Translations under genes and position numbers: made by a program | Shown here: in pieces, positions 6,599 to 13,320 of the stretch | How the letters are laid out: every line of letters starts with the position of its first letter | Numbering within the stretch: the first letter of the stretch is position 1 | Source of the DNA: DATDDB01 sp041490205 | GTDB taxonomy: Bacteria; Pseudomonadota; Gammaproteobacteria; Burkholderiales; Gallionellaceae | DNA length: 14,910 nucleotides | Direction: 5' to 3' | Assembly: GCA_041490205.1 (NCBI GenBank) | Contig: JBGPSQ010000045.1 | Coordinates: forward strand, 1 to 14,910 | The notes under the pieces: model-generated | What the model was told of the DNA's origin: nothing | What the model saw: only the letters and a program-made list of their open reading frames with translations | The model's database searches: none

Positions 6599-7204
6599 TC
6601 AGAAAGCAATCTTGAAGCCTATATGCACGCCGCTATCGAGCTGCGCGGCTTGGGTATTCTTGATGCCGAAGCTGGTGCGGCGGTAGCCGACATAAACCAC
6701 GCTCGAGGGTGCCAGTTCATATTCGAGGCGGACGATGCTCTGGGTATAACGAACTGCGTCGCCAAAGGTGAGTATCTTGGGAGCATAGTGCACTTCTCCG
6801 GCGAAACCGACCTGGCTGGCCGTGGGGGGTGAATAGCGCACCAGGGCGTCCAGCGCAATCGCGGTGGCATTGCTGGTGAGCGGGGGGTTGTCCTTGATGT
6901 TGGCGGCCAGCGCTTCCATGCCTATGCCCACGCTGGTTCCGGGTGCGGCTTCCAGGCCGTTCGTCACCATGACGCCGATGTTCGCCAGCAGGCTTTTCGC
7001 ATTGTTGTAGAGCACGCCCGCGTGTATATCGGCCTTGCCTTGCGCATTGACGCTGTTTGCGGTGCTGTACTGGAACTGCGCGGTGTTGTTGTTCAGGTTG
7101 ACATCCAGCATGTCGGCCATGGCCGGGCCTGCGATCAACATGGAAAAAGCAGCCAGGAAAGGCATGGCCAAGAAAGGCATGGACAGATAGCGCTTCAACT
7201 TCAT
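6599..7204 (-). CDS. yfaZ: YfaZ-family outer membrane protein
   Basis: This 201-aa exported protein has a signal peptide (1-30, cut after AMA) and a mature part opening with DMLDVNLNNNTAQFQYS, the usual YfaZ start. Alternating hydrophobic and polar strands follow, and it ends in the aromatic GFKIAF expected of a beta-barrel inserted by the Bam complex. YfaZ proteins are small outer membrane barrels of unknown function. The ATG at 7204 has AAGGAG 8 nt upstream. The signal peptide contains an in-frame 15-bp duplication (MPFLA twice, residues 9-18). The gene is divergent from rnfA across a 336-bp gap and ends at a strong terminator. Family assignment is from sequence feel and is fairly secure; the gene symbol is by homology only. 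Confidence 0.75.
   Translation of the reverse strand: MKLKRYLSMPFLAMPFLAAFSMLIAGPAMADMLDVNLNNNTAQFQYSTANSVNAQGKADIHAGVLYNNAKSLLANIGVMVTNGLEAAPGTSVGIGMEALAANIKDNPPLTSNATAIALDALVRYSPPTASQVGFAGEVHYAPKILTFGDAVRYTQSIVRLEYELAPSSVVYVGYRRTSFGIKNTQAAQLDSGVHIGFKIAF
7151..7180 (-). repeat. 15-bp tandem duplication in a signal peptide
   Basis: On the minus strand ATGCCTTTCTTGGCC (7180-7166) is followed directly by ATGCCTTTCCTGGCT (7165-7151), 13 of 15 identical. It encodes MPFLAMPFLA inside the YfaZ-like signal sequence and lengthens its hydrophobic core while keeping the frame. Confidence 0.7.
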
Positions 7205-7540
7205 GAATTCACTCCTTGGTATAACCGTTTAATTGCGAAATAATAAACCAAATTCGTTGCCGGTGTCCTTCATTATTGCCAGCGTCCGCCTTTTTGCCGG
7301 GCGGGATGGCATTTCCGACCCCCTGCGCCCGCAAAGGTTCCCTGCCGCGCATCTGCCGCATGAACCATGGCCCTGAAGAGACCTTATCGAGTGAGCATAT
7401 TCATATAACCGGACAAATGGTTGAAGCTGCGCCTAATCCGGGAGATAATCCCCAACTTCCGGAATGACGGGGCGCCCTATTTCATGGGAAACGATCCCAT
7501 GAGCATTGCCCGGATTTATGGAGCATTACCCGAAATACCT
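7205..7540. other. Intergenic gap between the yfaZ-like gene and rnfA
   Basis: These 336 bp separate divergent genes. The frame upstream of rnfA is open from 7421 (and has ATGs at 7484 and 7499), but that stretch has no ribosome binding site and does not resemble the RnfA N-terminus, so I treat it as leader. It contains the candidate rnf promoter at 7421-7449. Just before rnfA are two adjacent 20-bp blocks that start alike (GAGCATTGCCCGGA at 7501 and GAGCATTACCCGAA at 7521). I see no riboswitch or RNA gene. Confidence 0.6.
7421..7449 (+). promoter_or_regulatory. Candidate sigma70 promoter of the rnf operon
   Basis: TTGAAG (7421-7426) and GATAAT (7444-7449) are separated by exactly 17 bp, matching consensus at 4 of 6 and 5 of 6 positions. 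Transcription would start near 7456 and leave a leader of about 85 nt before rnfA. This is the best promoter-like sequence in the gap. It is a prediction only. Confidence 0.5.
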
Positions 7541-8122
7541 ATGGAACATTATCTTTTCATCCTGATCGGCACGGTGTTCGTGAACAACATCGTGATGGTG
7601 AGAGTGCTCGGCCTGTGCCCATTCCTGGGCGTGTCCAAGAAGCTGGAAACCGCGGTTGCCATGGGCTTCGCAACCATGTTCGTGCTTACGCTGGGCTCCG
7701 GCGCCAGCTATCTGGTGAACCATTACCTGCTCGAGCCGCACGGCCTGGCCTATCTGCAGACGCTGTCGTTCATCGTGGTGATCGCCGGTTTCGTGCAGCT
7801 CACCGAGATGTTCCTGGAAAAAGCCTATCCGCCGCTCTATCAGTTACTGGGCATCTACCTGCCGCTCATCACCACCAACTGCGCCGTGCTGGGCATCCCG
7901 CTGCTCAATGTGCAGGAAAAGCACGACCTGGTCGATTCTTTCCTCTACGGCGCGGGAGGCTCGGCGGGATTCACGCTGGCGATGGTGCTGTTCGCGGGCA
8001 TCCGCGAGCGGCTGGAGGGGGCTGACGTGCCGGACATCTTCAAGGGCTCGGCGATAGCCCTGGTCACCGCCGGGCTGATGAGCCTTGCCTTCATGGGATT
8101 CTCCGGGTTGGTGAAAATATAA
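7541..8122 (+). CDS. rnfA: Rnf/Rsx complex membrane subunit RnfA
   Basis: This integral inner-membrane subunit of the Rnf redox pump has 193 aa, the same length as E. coli RsxA. There are six predicted helices, beginning at MEHYLFILIGTVFVNN. Cys26 in LGLCPFLGVSKK and Cys114 in TTNCAVLG are the conserved half-channel cysteines. With the matching pair in RnfE they are thought to hold a [2Fe-2S] cluster in the membrane. The start is placed at ATG 7541 because it restores the family N-terminus, although no good Shine-Dalgarno precedes it (the nearest GGAG is about 17 nt away). It is the first gene of rnfABCDGE, with rnfB 16 bp downstream. The AAAATATAAT at its end is repeated right before rnfB. 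Confidence 0.95.
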   Translation: MEHYLFILIGTVFVNNIVMVRVLGLCPFLGVSKKLETAVAMGFATMFVLTLGSGASYLVNHYLLEPHGLAYLQTLSFIVVIAGFVQLTEMFLEKAYPPLYQLLGIYLPLITTNCAVLGIPLLNVQEKHDLVDSFLYGAGGSAGFTLAMVLFAGIRERLEGADVPDIFKGSAIALVTAGLMSLAFMGFSGLVKI

Positions 8123-8138
8123 TCTTGGGAAAAATATA

Positions 8139-8690
8139 ATGCTGTCAGCCCTTTACGTCATGGCAGGCATTGCCGTCGCGCTCGGCGCGATGCTGGGCTT
8201 CTTTGCCATCAAGTTCCGGGTGGAAGGCAACCCGCTGGTGGACAAGATAGACGCGGTGCTGCCGCAGACGCAATGCGGCCAGTGCGGCTTCCCCGGCTGC
8301 AAACCTTACGCCACTGCGATTGCCAACGGCGAAGCCGACATCAACCGCTGCCCGCCCGGCGGCGAGGACGGCATCCGCAAGCTGGCCGAACTGCTGGGCG
8401 TGGAATTCAAGCCGTTCGGCGAGGGCGCGGCGCAGCCCAAGCCCAAGTCGGTGGCATTCATCGACGAGAACATCTGCATCGGCTGCACTCTGTGCCTGCA
8501 AGCCTGCCCGGTGGACGCCATCTCCGGCGCGGCCAAGCAGATGCACACCATCATCGCGCAGGAATGCACCGGCTGCGAGCTGTGCGTGGCCCCCTGCCCG
8601 GTGGATTGCATCAGCATGGAGCCGCTTCCGCAGACCATCCAGGCCTGGAAATGGCAATATCCGGTCTATACCTTGAAGCAGGCGGCATGA
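8139..8690 (+). CDS. rnfB: Rnf/Rsx ferredoxin-type subunit RnfB
   Basis: This 183-aa membrane-anchored ferredoxin passes electrons between soluble ferredoxin and the rest of the Rnf complex. An N-terminal membrane helix (about 3-24) is followed by the 4Fe-4S domain with Cys46, Cys49, Cys54 and Cys71 (QTQCGQCGFPGC). Two bacterial ferredoxin motifs come next: Cys113, 116, 119, 123 (CIGCTLCLQACP) and Cys143, 146, 149, 153 (CTGCELCVAPCP). The order and length match gamma- and betaproteobacterial RnfB, which has two such motifs rather than the longer clostridial form. A TTGGGA about 9 nt before ATG 8139 acts as ribosome binding site. The 193-bp gap to rnfC holds an inverted repeat and a hairpin rather than the tight spacing usual for this operon. 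Confidence 0.95.
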   Translation: MLSALYVMAGIAVALGAMLGFFAIKFRVEGNPLVDKIDAVLPQTQCGQCGFPGCKPYATAIANGEADINRCPPGGEDGIRKLAELLGVEFKPFGEGAAQPKPKSVAFIDENICIGCTLCLQACPVDAISGAAKQMHTIIAQECTGCELCVAPCPVDCISMEPLPQTIQAWKWQYPVYTLKQAA

Positions 8691-8705
8691 TGCAAGAAAA
8701 AAATA

Positions 8706-8852
8706 TTAGCCACGGATTAACACGGATTTTCACGGATAGAAACCGGGCGATCCGCAGGTCTGGCTTTGCCCGGCGATTGGCCATGGCGGGCATAGCCCGC
8801 CCTACGCCAGTCCGGCTTTTATCGGTGTTAATCCGTGTTAATCCGTGGCTGA
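8706..8852. repeat. Inverted repeat of a 10-bp tandem unit, rnfB-rnfC gap
   Basis: The left arm (8706-8738) and the right arm (8820-8852) are reverse complements at 29 of 33 positions. Each arm is built from three units of period 10 (TTAGCCACGG, ATTAACACGG, ATTTTCACGG on the left). A third, single-arm copy lies before rnfD at 10671-10702. The right arm reaches to 31 bp before the rnfC start and supplies an in-frame GTG (8845). Short motifs of this kind are seen in many bacterial genomes. The function is unknown. Confidence 0.75.
8785..8801. repeat. GC-rich hairpin inside the rnfB-rnfC gap
   Basis: GGCGGGC, ATA and GCCCGCC form a 7-bp stem with a 3-nt loop inside the larger inverted repeat, so the gap can fold into a two-level structure. 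There is no U-tract after it, and read-through into rnfC is expected. Confidence 0.6.
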
Positions 8853-8883
8853 TTGCCTTTCCCCAATCGGGAGCCTCCGCCCA

Positions 8884-10548
8884 ATGAGAACCCTTCACCG
8901 TTTCCACGGCGGCGTGCATCCGCCCGAGCACAAGCTCGAGTCTTCCCAATTGCCCAGCACGCGCGCGCCATTGCCCAGGCAACTGGTGCTGCCGCTGCAA
9001 CAGCACATCGGCGCAAAGCCCAAGGTGCTGGTGCAGGCAGGCGACAAGGTATTGAAAGGCCAACTGCTGGCGCGCGCCGAAGGCAACCTGAGCGCGGGCA
9101 TCCATGCGCCCACCTCCGGCACGGTGCAATCCGTCGGCACCCACGCCGTGCCGCACCCTTCCGGCATGGAAGACCTGTGCATCACCCTCACGCCCGATGG
9201 CGCAGACCGCTGGGCGGAACATGCGCCGCTGGATTACCGCGCCCTGCTGAAGGAAGAATTATTGAAGAAGCTGCGCGACGGCGGCATCGTGGGCCTGGGC
9301 GGGGCGACCTTCCCCACCCATGTGAAATTTGCCGCCACCCCGGTGCAGACCCTGGTGCTCAACGGCGCGGAGTGCGAGCCCTGGATCACCACCGATGACC
9401 GCCTGATGCGCGAGCGCGCCGCCGAGATCGTGCAGGGCATAGCGATCATGCGGCATCTGATCAACCCCGCCGAGACGGTGATCGGCATCGAGGACAACAA
9501 GCCCGAAGCCATCGCCGCCATGCGCGAGGCGTGCGCCAATACCGGGATAGAAGTGGCGACCGTGCCCACGCTCTACCCCACCGGCGGCGAGAAGCAATTG
9601 ATCAAAATCCTCACCGGCAAGGAAGTGCCTTCCGGCGGACGCCCCTTCAACATCGGCGTGGCCTGCGGCAACGTGGCGACGGCCTATGCCGTGCATCGCC
9701 TGGTGAACCACGGCGAGCCGATGATTTCGCGCATGGTCACCGTCACCGGGGCCGTGCAGAAACCGCAAAATTTCGAGGTGCTGCTCGGCACGCCCGTCGC
9801 CGACCTGGTTAAGCTCGCGGGCGGCGCGCAGCCCGGCTTTGAAGGCTACATCCTGGGCGGCCCGATGATGGGGCTGCACATCAGCGACGACCAGTTGCCC
9901 ATCGTGAAGGGCACCAACTGCATCATCGTCAAGTCGCCGCAACTATTCCCGGCAGTGCCGCCCGCGCTCCCCTGCATACGCTGCACGCGCTGCGCGCAGG
10001 CTTGCCCGGCCGACTTGCAGCCGCAGGAGCTCTACTGGTTTTCCAAGTCGCGCGATTTCGGCAAGGCACAGGAATACAACCTGTTCGACTGCATCGAGTG
10101 CGGCTCCTGCGCCTATGTGTGCCCCAGCCATATCCCGCTGGTGCAGTATTACCGTTTCGCCAAGGGCGAAATCTGGGCGCGCGAGAAGGAAAAGAATGCC
10201 GCCGACGCGGCGCGCGTGCGCCACGAATTCCGCCTGGAGCGCTTCGAGCGCGACAAGCGCGAGAAGGCCGAAAAACTGGCGCAGAAGGAAAAGGCCGCCG
10301 CTGCGGCAGCAGCCGCACCGGCAGCAAGCGGCGGCACGGCGCAGGCCACCGCTTCCACAAACGAAATAATCGAAGCCGCCGCCGCTCGCGCCAAACAACA
10401 GGCCGCGCAGGCGCAGCCGAAGAACACGGATGGCCTCACGCCGCAGCAGCAGGCCGAGATCGCCGACATCGAGGCGCGCCGCGCTCACATCCGCGAAATG
10501 GCGCACCAACCCACTGAATCCCACCTAGGCGAATCGCGCAAGGAATAA
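8884..10548 (+). CDS. rnfC: Rnf/Rsx NADH-binding subunit RnfC
   Basis: This 554-aa peripheral subunit carries NADH-linked flavin chemistry and two iron-sulfur clusters. The N-terminal RHFGG-like opening and a lipoyl-like region (about 45-100) lead to the glycine-rich GGIVGLGGATFPTHVK (133-148) and NGAECEPWITTDDRLM (160-175). These correspond to the flavin and NADH site shared with the complex I subunit NuoF. Two 4Fe-4S motifs follow: Cys364, 367, 370, 374 (CIRCTRCAQACP) and Cys403, 406, 409, 413 (CIECGSCAYVCP). The tail from about 430 is Lys/Glu-rich, then Ala-rich, and is probably a coiled or disordered extension as in other proteobacterial RnfC. ATG 8884, with GGGAG about 10 nt upstream, restores the family start. 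The frame is open from a GTG at 8845 that lies in the repeat, which I reject. Confidence 0.95.
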   Translation: MRTLHRFHGGVHPPEHKLESSQLPSTRAPLPRQLVLPLQQHIGAKPKVLVQAGDKVLKGQLLARAEGNLSAGIHAPTSGTVQSVGTHAVPHPSGMEDLCITLTPDGADRWAEHAPLDYRALLKEELLKKLRDGGIVGLGGATFPTHVKFAATPVQTLVLNGAECEPWITTDDRLMRERAAEIVQGIAIMRHLINPAETVIGIEDNKPEAIAAMREACANTGIEVATVPTLYPTGGEKQLIKILTGKEVPSGGRPFNIGVACGNVATAYAVHRLVNHGEPMISRMVTVTGAVQKPQNFEVLLGTPVADLVKLAGGAQPGFEGYILGGPMMGLHISDDQLPIVKGTNCIIVKSPQLFPAVPPALPCIRCTRCAQACPADLQPQELYWFSKSRDFGKAQEYNLFDCIECGSCAYVCPSHIPLVQYYRFAKGEIWAREKEKNAADAARVRHEFRLERFERDKREKAEKLAQKEKAAAAAAAAPAASGGTAQATASTNEIIEAAAARAKQQAAQAQPKNTDGLTPQQQAEIADIEARRAHIREMAHQPTESHLGESRKE

Positions 10549-10575
10549 CCCATGCTCGCTTTCCCATTCGTCTAT

Positions 10576-10649
10576 GTAGGGTGGAGGCACATAGTGCCGT
10601 ATCCACCATTCAAACGGTGGATACGCGCTACGCGCTTTATCCACCCTAC
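10576..10649. repeat. 74-bp palindromic element, copy A, rnfC-rnfD gap
   Basis: The ends GTAGGGTGGA (10576) and TCCACCCTAC (10640-10649) are perfect inverted repeats, with TATCCACC and GGTGGATA nearer the centre. One arm holds a mini-hairpin GGCAC/GTGCC (10587-10597) and the other GCG-CTA-CGC (10626-10634). Outside, CATTCGT (10565) and ACGAATG (10659) add another inverted pair. The asymmetry of the inner hairpins shows it is in opposite orientation to the copy at 13899-13977. It resembles REP-type elements; no transposase is present. Confidence 0.8.
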
Positions 10650-10670
10650 GGCGCTCAAACGAATGCCTTT

Positions 10671-10702
10671 TATCCGTGTATATCCGTGTTAATCCGTGGC
10701 TA
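10671..10702. repeat. Three tandem decamers before rnfD
   Basis: TATCCGTGTA, TATCCGTGTT and AATCCGTGGC follow one another with a period of 10 bp. This is the same unit as the arms of the repeat at 8706-8852, in the orientation of the right arm. It ends about 12 bp before the rnfD start codon and leaves no visible Shine-Dalgarno for rnfD. Confidence 0.75.
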
Positions 10703-10713
10703 AAAATTAACTT

Positions 10714-11742
10714 ATGAGCTCACCCTACATCTCCGAAGCCCCGAGCGTCTCGCGCATCATGCTCACCGTGCTGCTGGCGCTCGTGCCCGGCATGGCGCTG
10801 TATGCCTGGTATTACGGCCCGGCGATACTCGTATCGGTCGCGCTGGCGAGCGTGACCGCGCTCGCCACCGAGGCGGCGATGCTCAAGCTGCGCAACCGCC
10901 CGGTTCGCCCCTTCCTTTCCGACAACAGCGCCCTGCTCACCGCCTGGCTGCTGGCGCTTTCCATCCCTTCGCTGGCGCCCTGGTGGATGGTGGTGGTGGG
11001 CACGGCCTTCGCTGTGGCCGTCGCCAAGCATCTCTACGGCGGCCTGGGCAGCAACCCGTTCAACCCGGCGATGGTGGGCTACGCGGTGCTCATCATCTCC
11101 TTCCCGTCGCAGATGACGCACTGGCTCACGCCCATCGGCGTGGGTGCCAACGCGCTTTCGTTTGCCGACCAGCTCTCGTATATCTTCGGCGGGCATCTGC
11201 CGAACGGACTCACGCTGGACGCCGTGACCACCGCCACGCCGCTGGATACGCTGAAGACCCAATTGCACCTGGACCGCCCGGTGGCGGACATTTTCAGCAT
11301 GCCGATCTACGGCCACATCGCGGGCAAGGGCAGCGAACTGGTGGCGCTCGGCTTCCTCGCGGGCGGCGCATGGCTGATGTTCAAGCGCATCATCACCTGG
11401 CACATTCCGGTCGCATTCTTCGGGATGTTGTTCGCCACCTCCGGCATTTTTTACCTCATCAATCCGGCGCACTATGTCTCCCCGGTGTTCCACCTGACGG
11501 CGGGCGCGGCAGCGCTGGGCGCATTCTTCATCCTCACCGATCCGGTGACCGGCCCCACCACCCCGCGCGGCAAGCTGATATTTGCCGCCGGTGCGGGCTT
11601 CCTCACTTACATGATCCGCGTGTTCGGCGGCTTCCCGGACGGCATGGCCTTCGCCACGCTGCTGATGAACATCTGCGTGCCGCTGATCGACGCCTACACC
11701 CAGCCAAAAGTATTCGGCAAGAAGGAAGGGGCGGGCAAATGA
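10714..11742 (+). CDS. rnfD: Rnf/Rsx membrane subunit RnfD (covalent FMN)
   Basis: This 342-aa integral membrane subunit has about nine to ten predicted helices and carries covalently bound FMN in known systems. The family core is seen in GGLGSNPFNPAMVGYAV (109-125) and in LTDPVTGPTTPRGK (274-287). The flavinylation site is DAVTTATPLD (169-178), which fits the D-x-x-S/T-x-A-T pattern with Thr175 as the likely acceptor. ApbE, the flavin transferase, is not encoded in this window. The ATG at 10714 gives the usual family start, but no Shine-Dalgarno is visible because repeats fill the upstream gap. The gene overlaps rnfG by ATGA (11739-11742), so those two are translationally coupled. Confidence 0.94.
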   Translation: MSSPYISEAPSVSRIMLTVLLALVPGMALYAWYYGPAILVSVALASVTALATEAAMLKLRNRPVRPFLSDNSALLTAWLLALSIPSLAPWWMVVVGTAFAVAVAKHLYGGLGSNPFNPAMVGYAVLIISFPSQMTHWLTPIGVGANALSFADQLSYIFGGHLPNGLTLDAVTTATPLDTLKTQLHLDRPVADIFSMPIYGHIAGKGSELVALGFLAGGAWLMFKRIITWHIPVAFFGMLFATSGIFYLINPAHYVSPVFHLTAGAAALGAFFILTDPVTGPTTPRGKLIFAAGAGFLTYMIRVFGGFPDGMAFATLLMNICVPLIDAYTQPKVFGKKEGAGK

Positions 11743-12398
11743 AAGAGATGTCACGCTCCACCGTGCTGGCCGCGGTCAACCTGCTGGCATTCACCGTGGT
11801 CGGCACGGCCCTGCTGGCCTTCACCTTCGACCAGACCCTGGCGCCCATCGCCAAGAGCGAGGAAGAGGAAAAGCTGAAGCTCATCTCGCAACTGCTGCCC
11901 AAAGACCTTTTCGACAACAACGTGGCACGGGATGCGCTCACGCTGAAGGCAGATGCGCTGCTCGGCACCAGCGACGTCAGCACCGCCTACCGCGCAAGAC
12001 TCAAGGGACAACCCTCCGCCGTAGTGCTGGAAGCCATCGCACCCGACGGCTACAGCGGGAAAATCTCCATGCTCGTGGCGATCAAGGCCAACGGCGACAT
12101 CGCCGGGGTGCGCGTGGTATCGCACCGCGAAACGCCGGGCCTGGGCGACTACATCGACCTGGGCAAGAGCAACTGGATCAAGAACTTTGACGGCGCAAAC
12201 AACACACGCTACAAAGACCCGGACTGGAAAGTGAAAAAGGACGGCGGCCAATTCGACTACATGGCGGGCGCCACCATCACCCCGCGCGCCGTGGTCAAGG
12301 CCGTGCACAAGGCATTGCTGTATTTCGAGGCAAACCGGGACAAGCTGTTTGCGCCGGTTGCGGAAAGCCCGGCTGCAGAGGGTAAAGCAAAACCCTGA
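11739..12398 (+). CDS. rnfG: Rnf/Rsx FMN-binding subunit RnfG
   Basis: This 219-aa subunit has one N-terminal membrane helix (about 8-30) and a periplasmic FMN-binding domain. The covalent FMN site is in DYMAGATITP (173-182), with Thr179 the expected acceptor. The first position of the family's S/T-G-A-T motif is Ala176 here, so the motif reads AGAT. The flanking region (HRETPGLGDYID, 129-140, and DGGQFDYMAGA) is typical of RnfG. The start overlaps the rnfD stop by four bases. The GGAAGGGG about 12 nt upstream can serve as ribosome binding site. A 187-bp gap full of palindromic repeats separates it from rnfE. Confidence 0.94.
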   Translation: MKEMSRSTVLAAVNLLAFTVVGTALLAFTFDQTLAPIAKSEEEEKLKLISQLLPKDLFDNNVARDALTLKADALLGTSDVSTAYRARLKGQPSAVVLEAIAPDGYSGKISMLVAIKANGDIAGVRVVSHRETPGLGDYIDLGKSNWIKNFDGANNTRYKDPDWKVKKDGGQFDYMAGATITPRAVVKAVHKALLYFEANRDKLFAPVAESPAAEGKAKP

Positions 12399-12412
12399 GT
12401 ACCGATATTGTT

Positions 12413-12525
12413 CCTTCCCCCTTGCAGGGGGAAGGCTAGGATGGGGGTAGAAACGGTGCGAACCTAGAAACGGCGCGAACCCGTAACTTCTACCCCCTCC
12501 CCCACCCTCCCCCTGCAAGGGGGAG
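12413..12525. repeat. C-rich palindromic repeat, rnfG-rnfE gap
   Basis: The left side (12413-12435) is a 9-bp perfect stem, CCTTCCCCC and GGGGGAAGG, around TTGCA. The right side (12507-12525) is CTCCCCCTGCAAGGGGGAG. Between them GGGGGTAGAA (12443) can pair with TTCTACCCCC (12488), so the whole block can fold as one long structure. The same block occurs before nth at 14042-14136. It is a REP-like family and not a standard terminator, since no U-tract follows. Confidence 0.75.
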
Positions 12526-12545
12526 AGTAATTAAGATTTATATTT

Positions 12546-12564
12546 CTCCCCCTGCAAGGGGGAG
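12546..12564. repeat. Extra half-copy of the C-rich palindrome before rnfE
   Basis: CTCCCCCTGCAAGGGGGAG is an exact 19-bp match to 12507-12525, 39 bp downstream of it. It ends 8 nt before the rnfE ribosome binding site (AGGAGA, 12573-12578), so a folded hairpin here would stand close to that site. Confidence 0.7.
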
Positions 12565-12585
12565 CGAGTAAACAGGAGAACCACC

Positions 12586-13287
12586 ATGAGCACCTTCAAA
12601 GACATCGCCGCCAACGGCCTGTGGAAACAAAACCCCGGCGTCGTGCAACTGCTGGGCATGTGCCCCACCATGGCCGTGACCACGTCGGTCGTCAACGGCG
12701 TGAGCCTAGGCCTGCTCACCGCCTTCGTCATGGCCATGTCGGGCGCTGCGGTCTCGCCCATCCGCTCGCTGGTGCCGAATGAAATCCGCATCCCGGTCTA
12801 CATCCTCATCATCTCCGTGCTGGTCACCGTGGCGCAGTTGCTGATGGACGCCTGGATGCACCCGCTCTACCTCGTGCTGGGCATCTTCATCCCCCTCATC
12901 GTCACCAACTGCATCGTGCTCGCCCGCGTCGAAGCCTTCGCCTCCAAGAACACCATCCTGCCCTCCGCCATGGACGGCTTCTTCATGGGCCTGGGCGGCA
13001 CCCTCGTGCTGGCCACCCTGGGCGGCATGCGCGAACTGTTCGGGCATGGGACATTGCTGTCCGGGATTGATTTGGCATTGGGTGAAGGTGCCAAGAACTG
13101 GGTCATCCATGTGGTACCGGATTACCATGGATTCTTGCTCGCCGTTTTGCCGCCGGGGGCTTTCATTGGGTTGGGGTTGCTGATTGCGGGGAAGAATTAC
13201 CTTAACTTGCGCAAGGAGCGCAGGTTGAAGGGGGCGGATGCCACCATCACTCCGGTGGATGGGGGGTGTGCGCCTGCGGCGCACTGA
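12586..13287 (+). CDS. rnfE: Rnf/Rsx membrane subunit RnfE
   Basis: This 233-aa integral membrane subunit is homologous to RnfA and packs against it. The conserved cysteines are Cys26 in LLGMCPTMAV and Cys109 in IPLIVTNCIVLARVEAFA. The LPPGAFIGLGLLIAGKNY stretch (188-205) matches RsxE closely. The ribosome binding site AGGAGA lies 7 nt before ATG 12586. Codon use changes visibly: up to about 13050 leucine is mostly CTG or CTC, while the last 240 nt use TTG almost throughout and many GGG and GAT codons. The last codons and stop overlap a hairpin at 13268-13284, giving a C-terminus (GGCAPAAH) that is probably not conserved. Confidence 0.95.
   Translation: MSTFKDIAANGLWKQNPGVVQLLGMCPTMAVTTSVVNGVSLGLLTAFVMAMSGAAVSPIRSLVPNEIRIPVYILIISVLVTVAQLLMDAWMHPLYLVLGIFIPLIVTNCIVLARVEAFASKNTILPSAMDGFFMGLGGTLVLATLGGMRELFGHGTLLSGIDLALGEGAKNWVIHVVPDYHGFLLAVLPPGAFIGLGLLIAGKNYLNLRKERRLKGADATITPVDGGCAPAAH
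13268..13284 (+). terminator. Weak terminator-like hairpin at the end of rnfE
   Basis: GTGCGCC, TGC and GGCGCAC form a 7-bp GC-rich stem with a 3-nt loop that ends just before the rnfE stop codon. A T-rich stretch (ATATATATTTTTCG) follows, but only about 15 nt later, so classic intrinsic termination is doubtful. Confidence 0.3.
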
Positions 13288-13320
13288 GCACGATTCTTAA
13301 TATATATTTTTCGTTAGCCC

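Noticed and set aside
7421..7540. RnfA starting 40 residues earlier
   Set aside because: The extra sequence does not resemble RnfA and contains the candidate promoter; ATG 7541 gives a 193-aa protein equal in length to RsxA.
8845..8883. RnfC starting at GTG 8845
   Set aside because: That codon lies in the decamer repeat and has no ribosome binding site; ATG 8884 matches the family start and has GGGAG upstream.
10983..11738. N-terminal extension of rnfG into rnfD
   Set aside because: The frame is open but the extra residues are Arg/His-rich shadow sequence; the ATG overlapping the rnfD stop gives the normal RnfG start.
12413..12564. C-rich palindromes as intrinsic terminators between rnfG and rnfE
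   Set aside because: The stems are strong but lack U-tracts on either strand, and the same block recurs elsewhere, so a dispersed repeat is the simpler reading.
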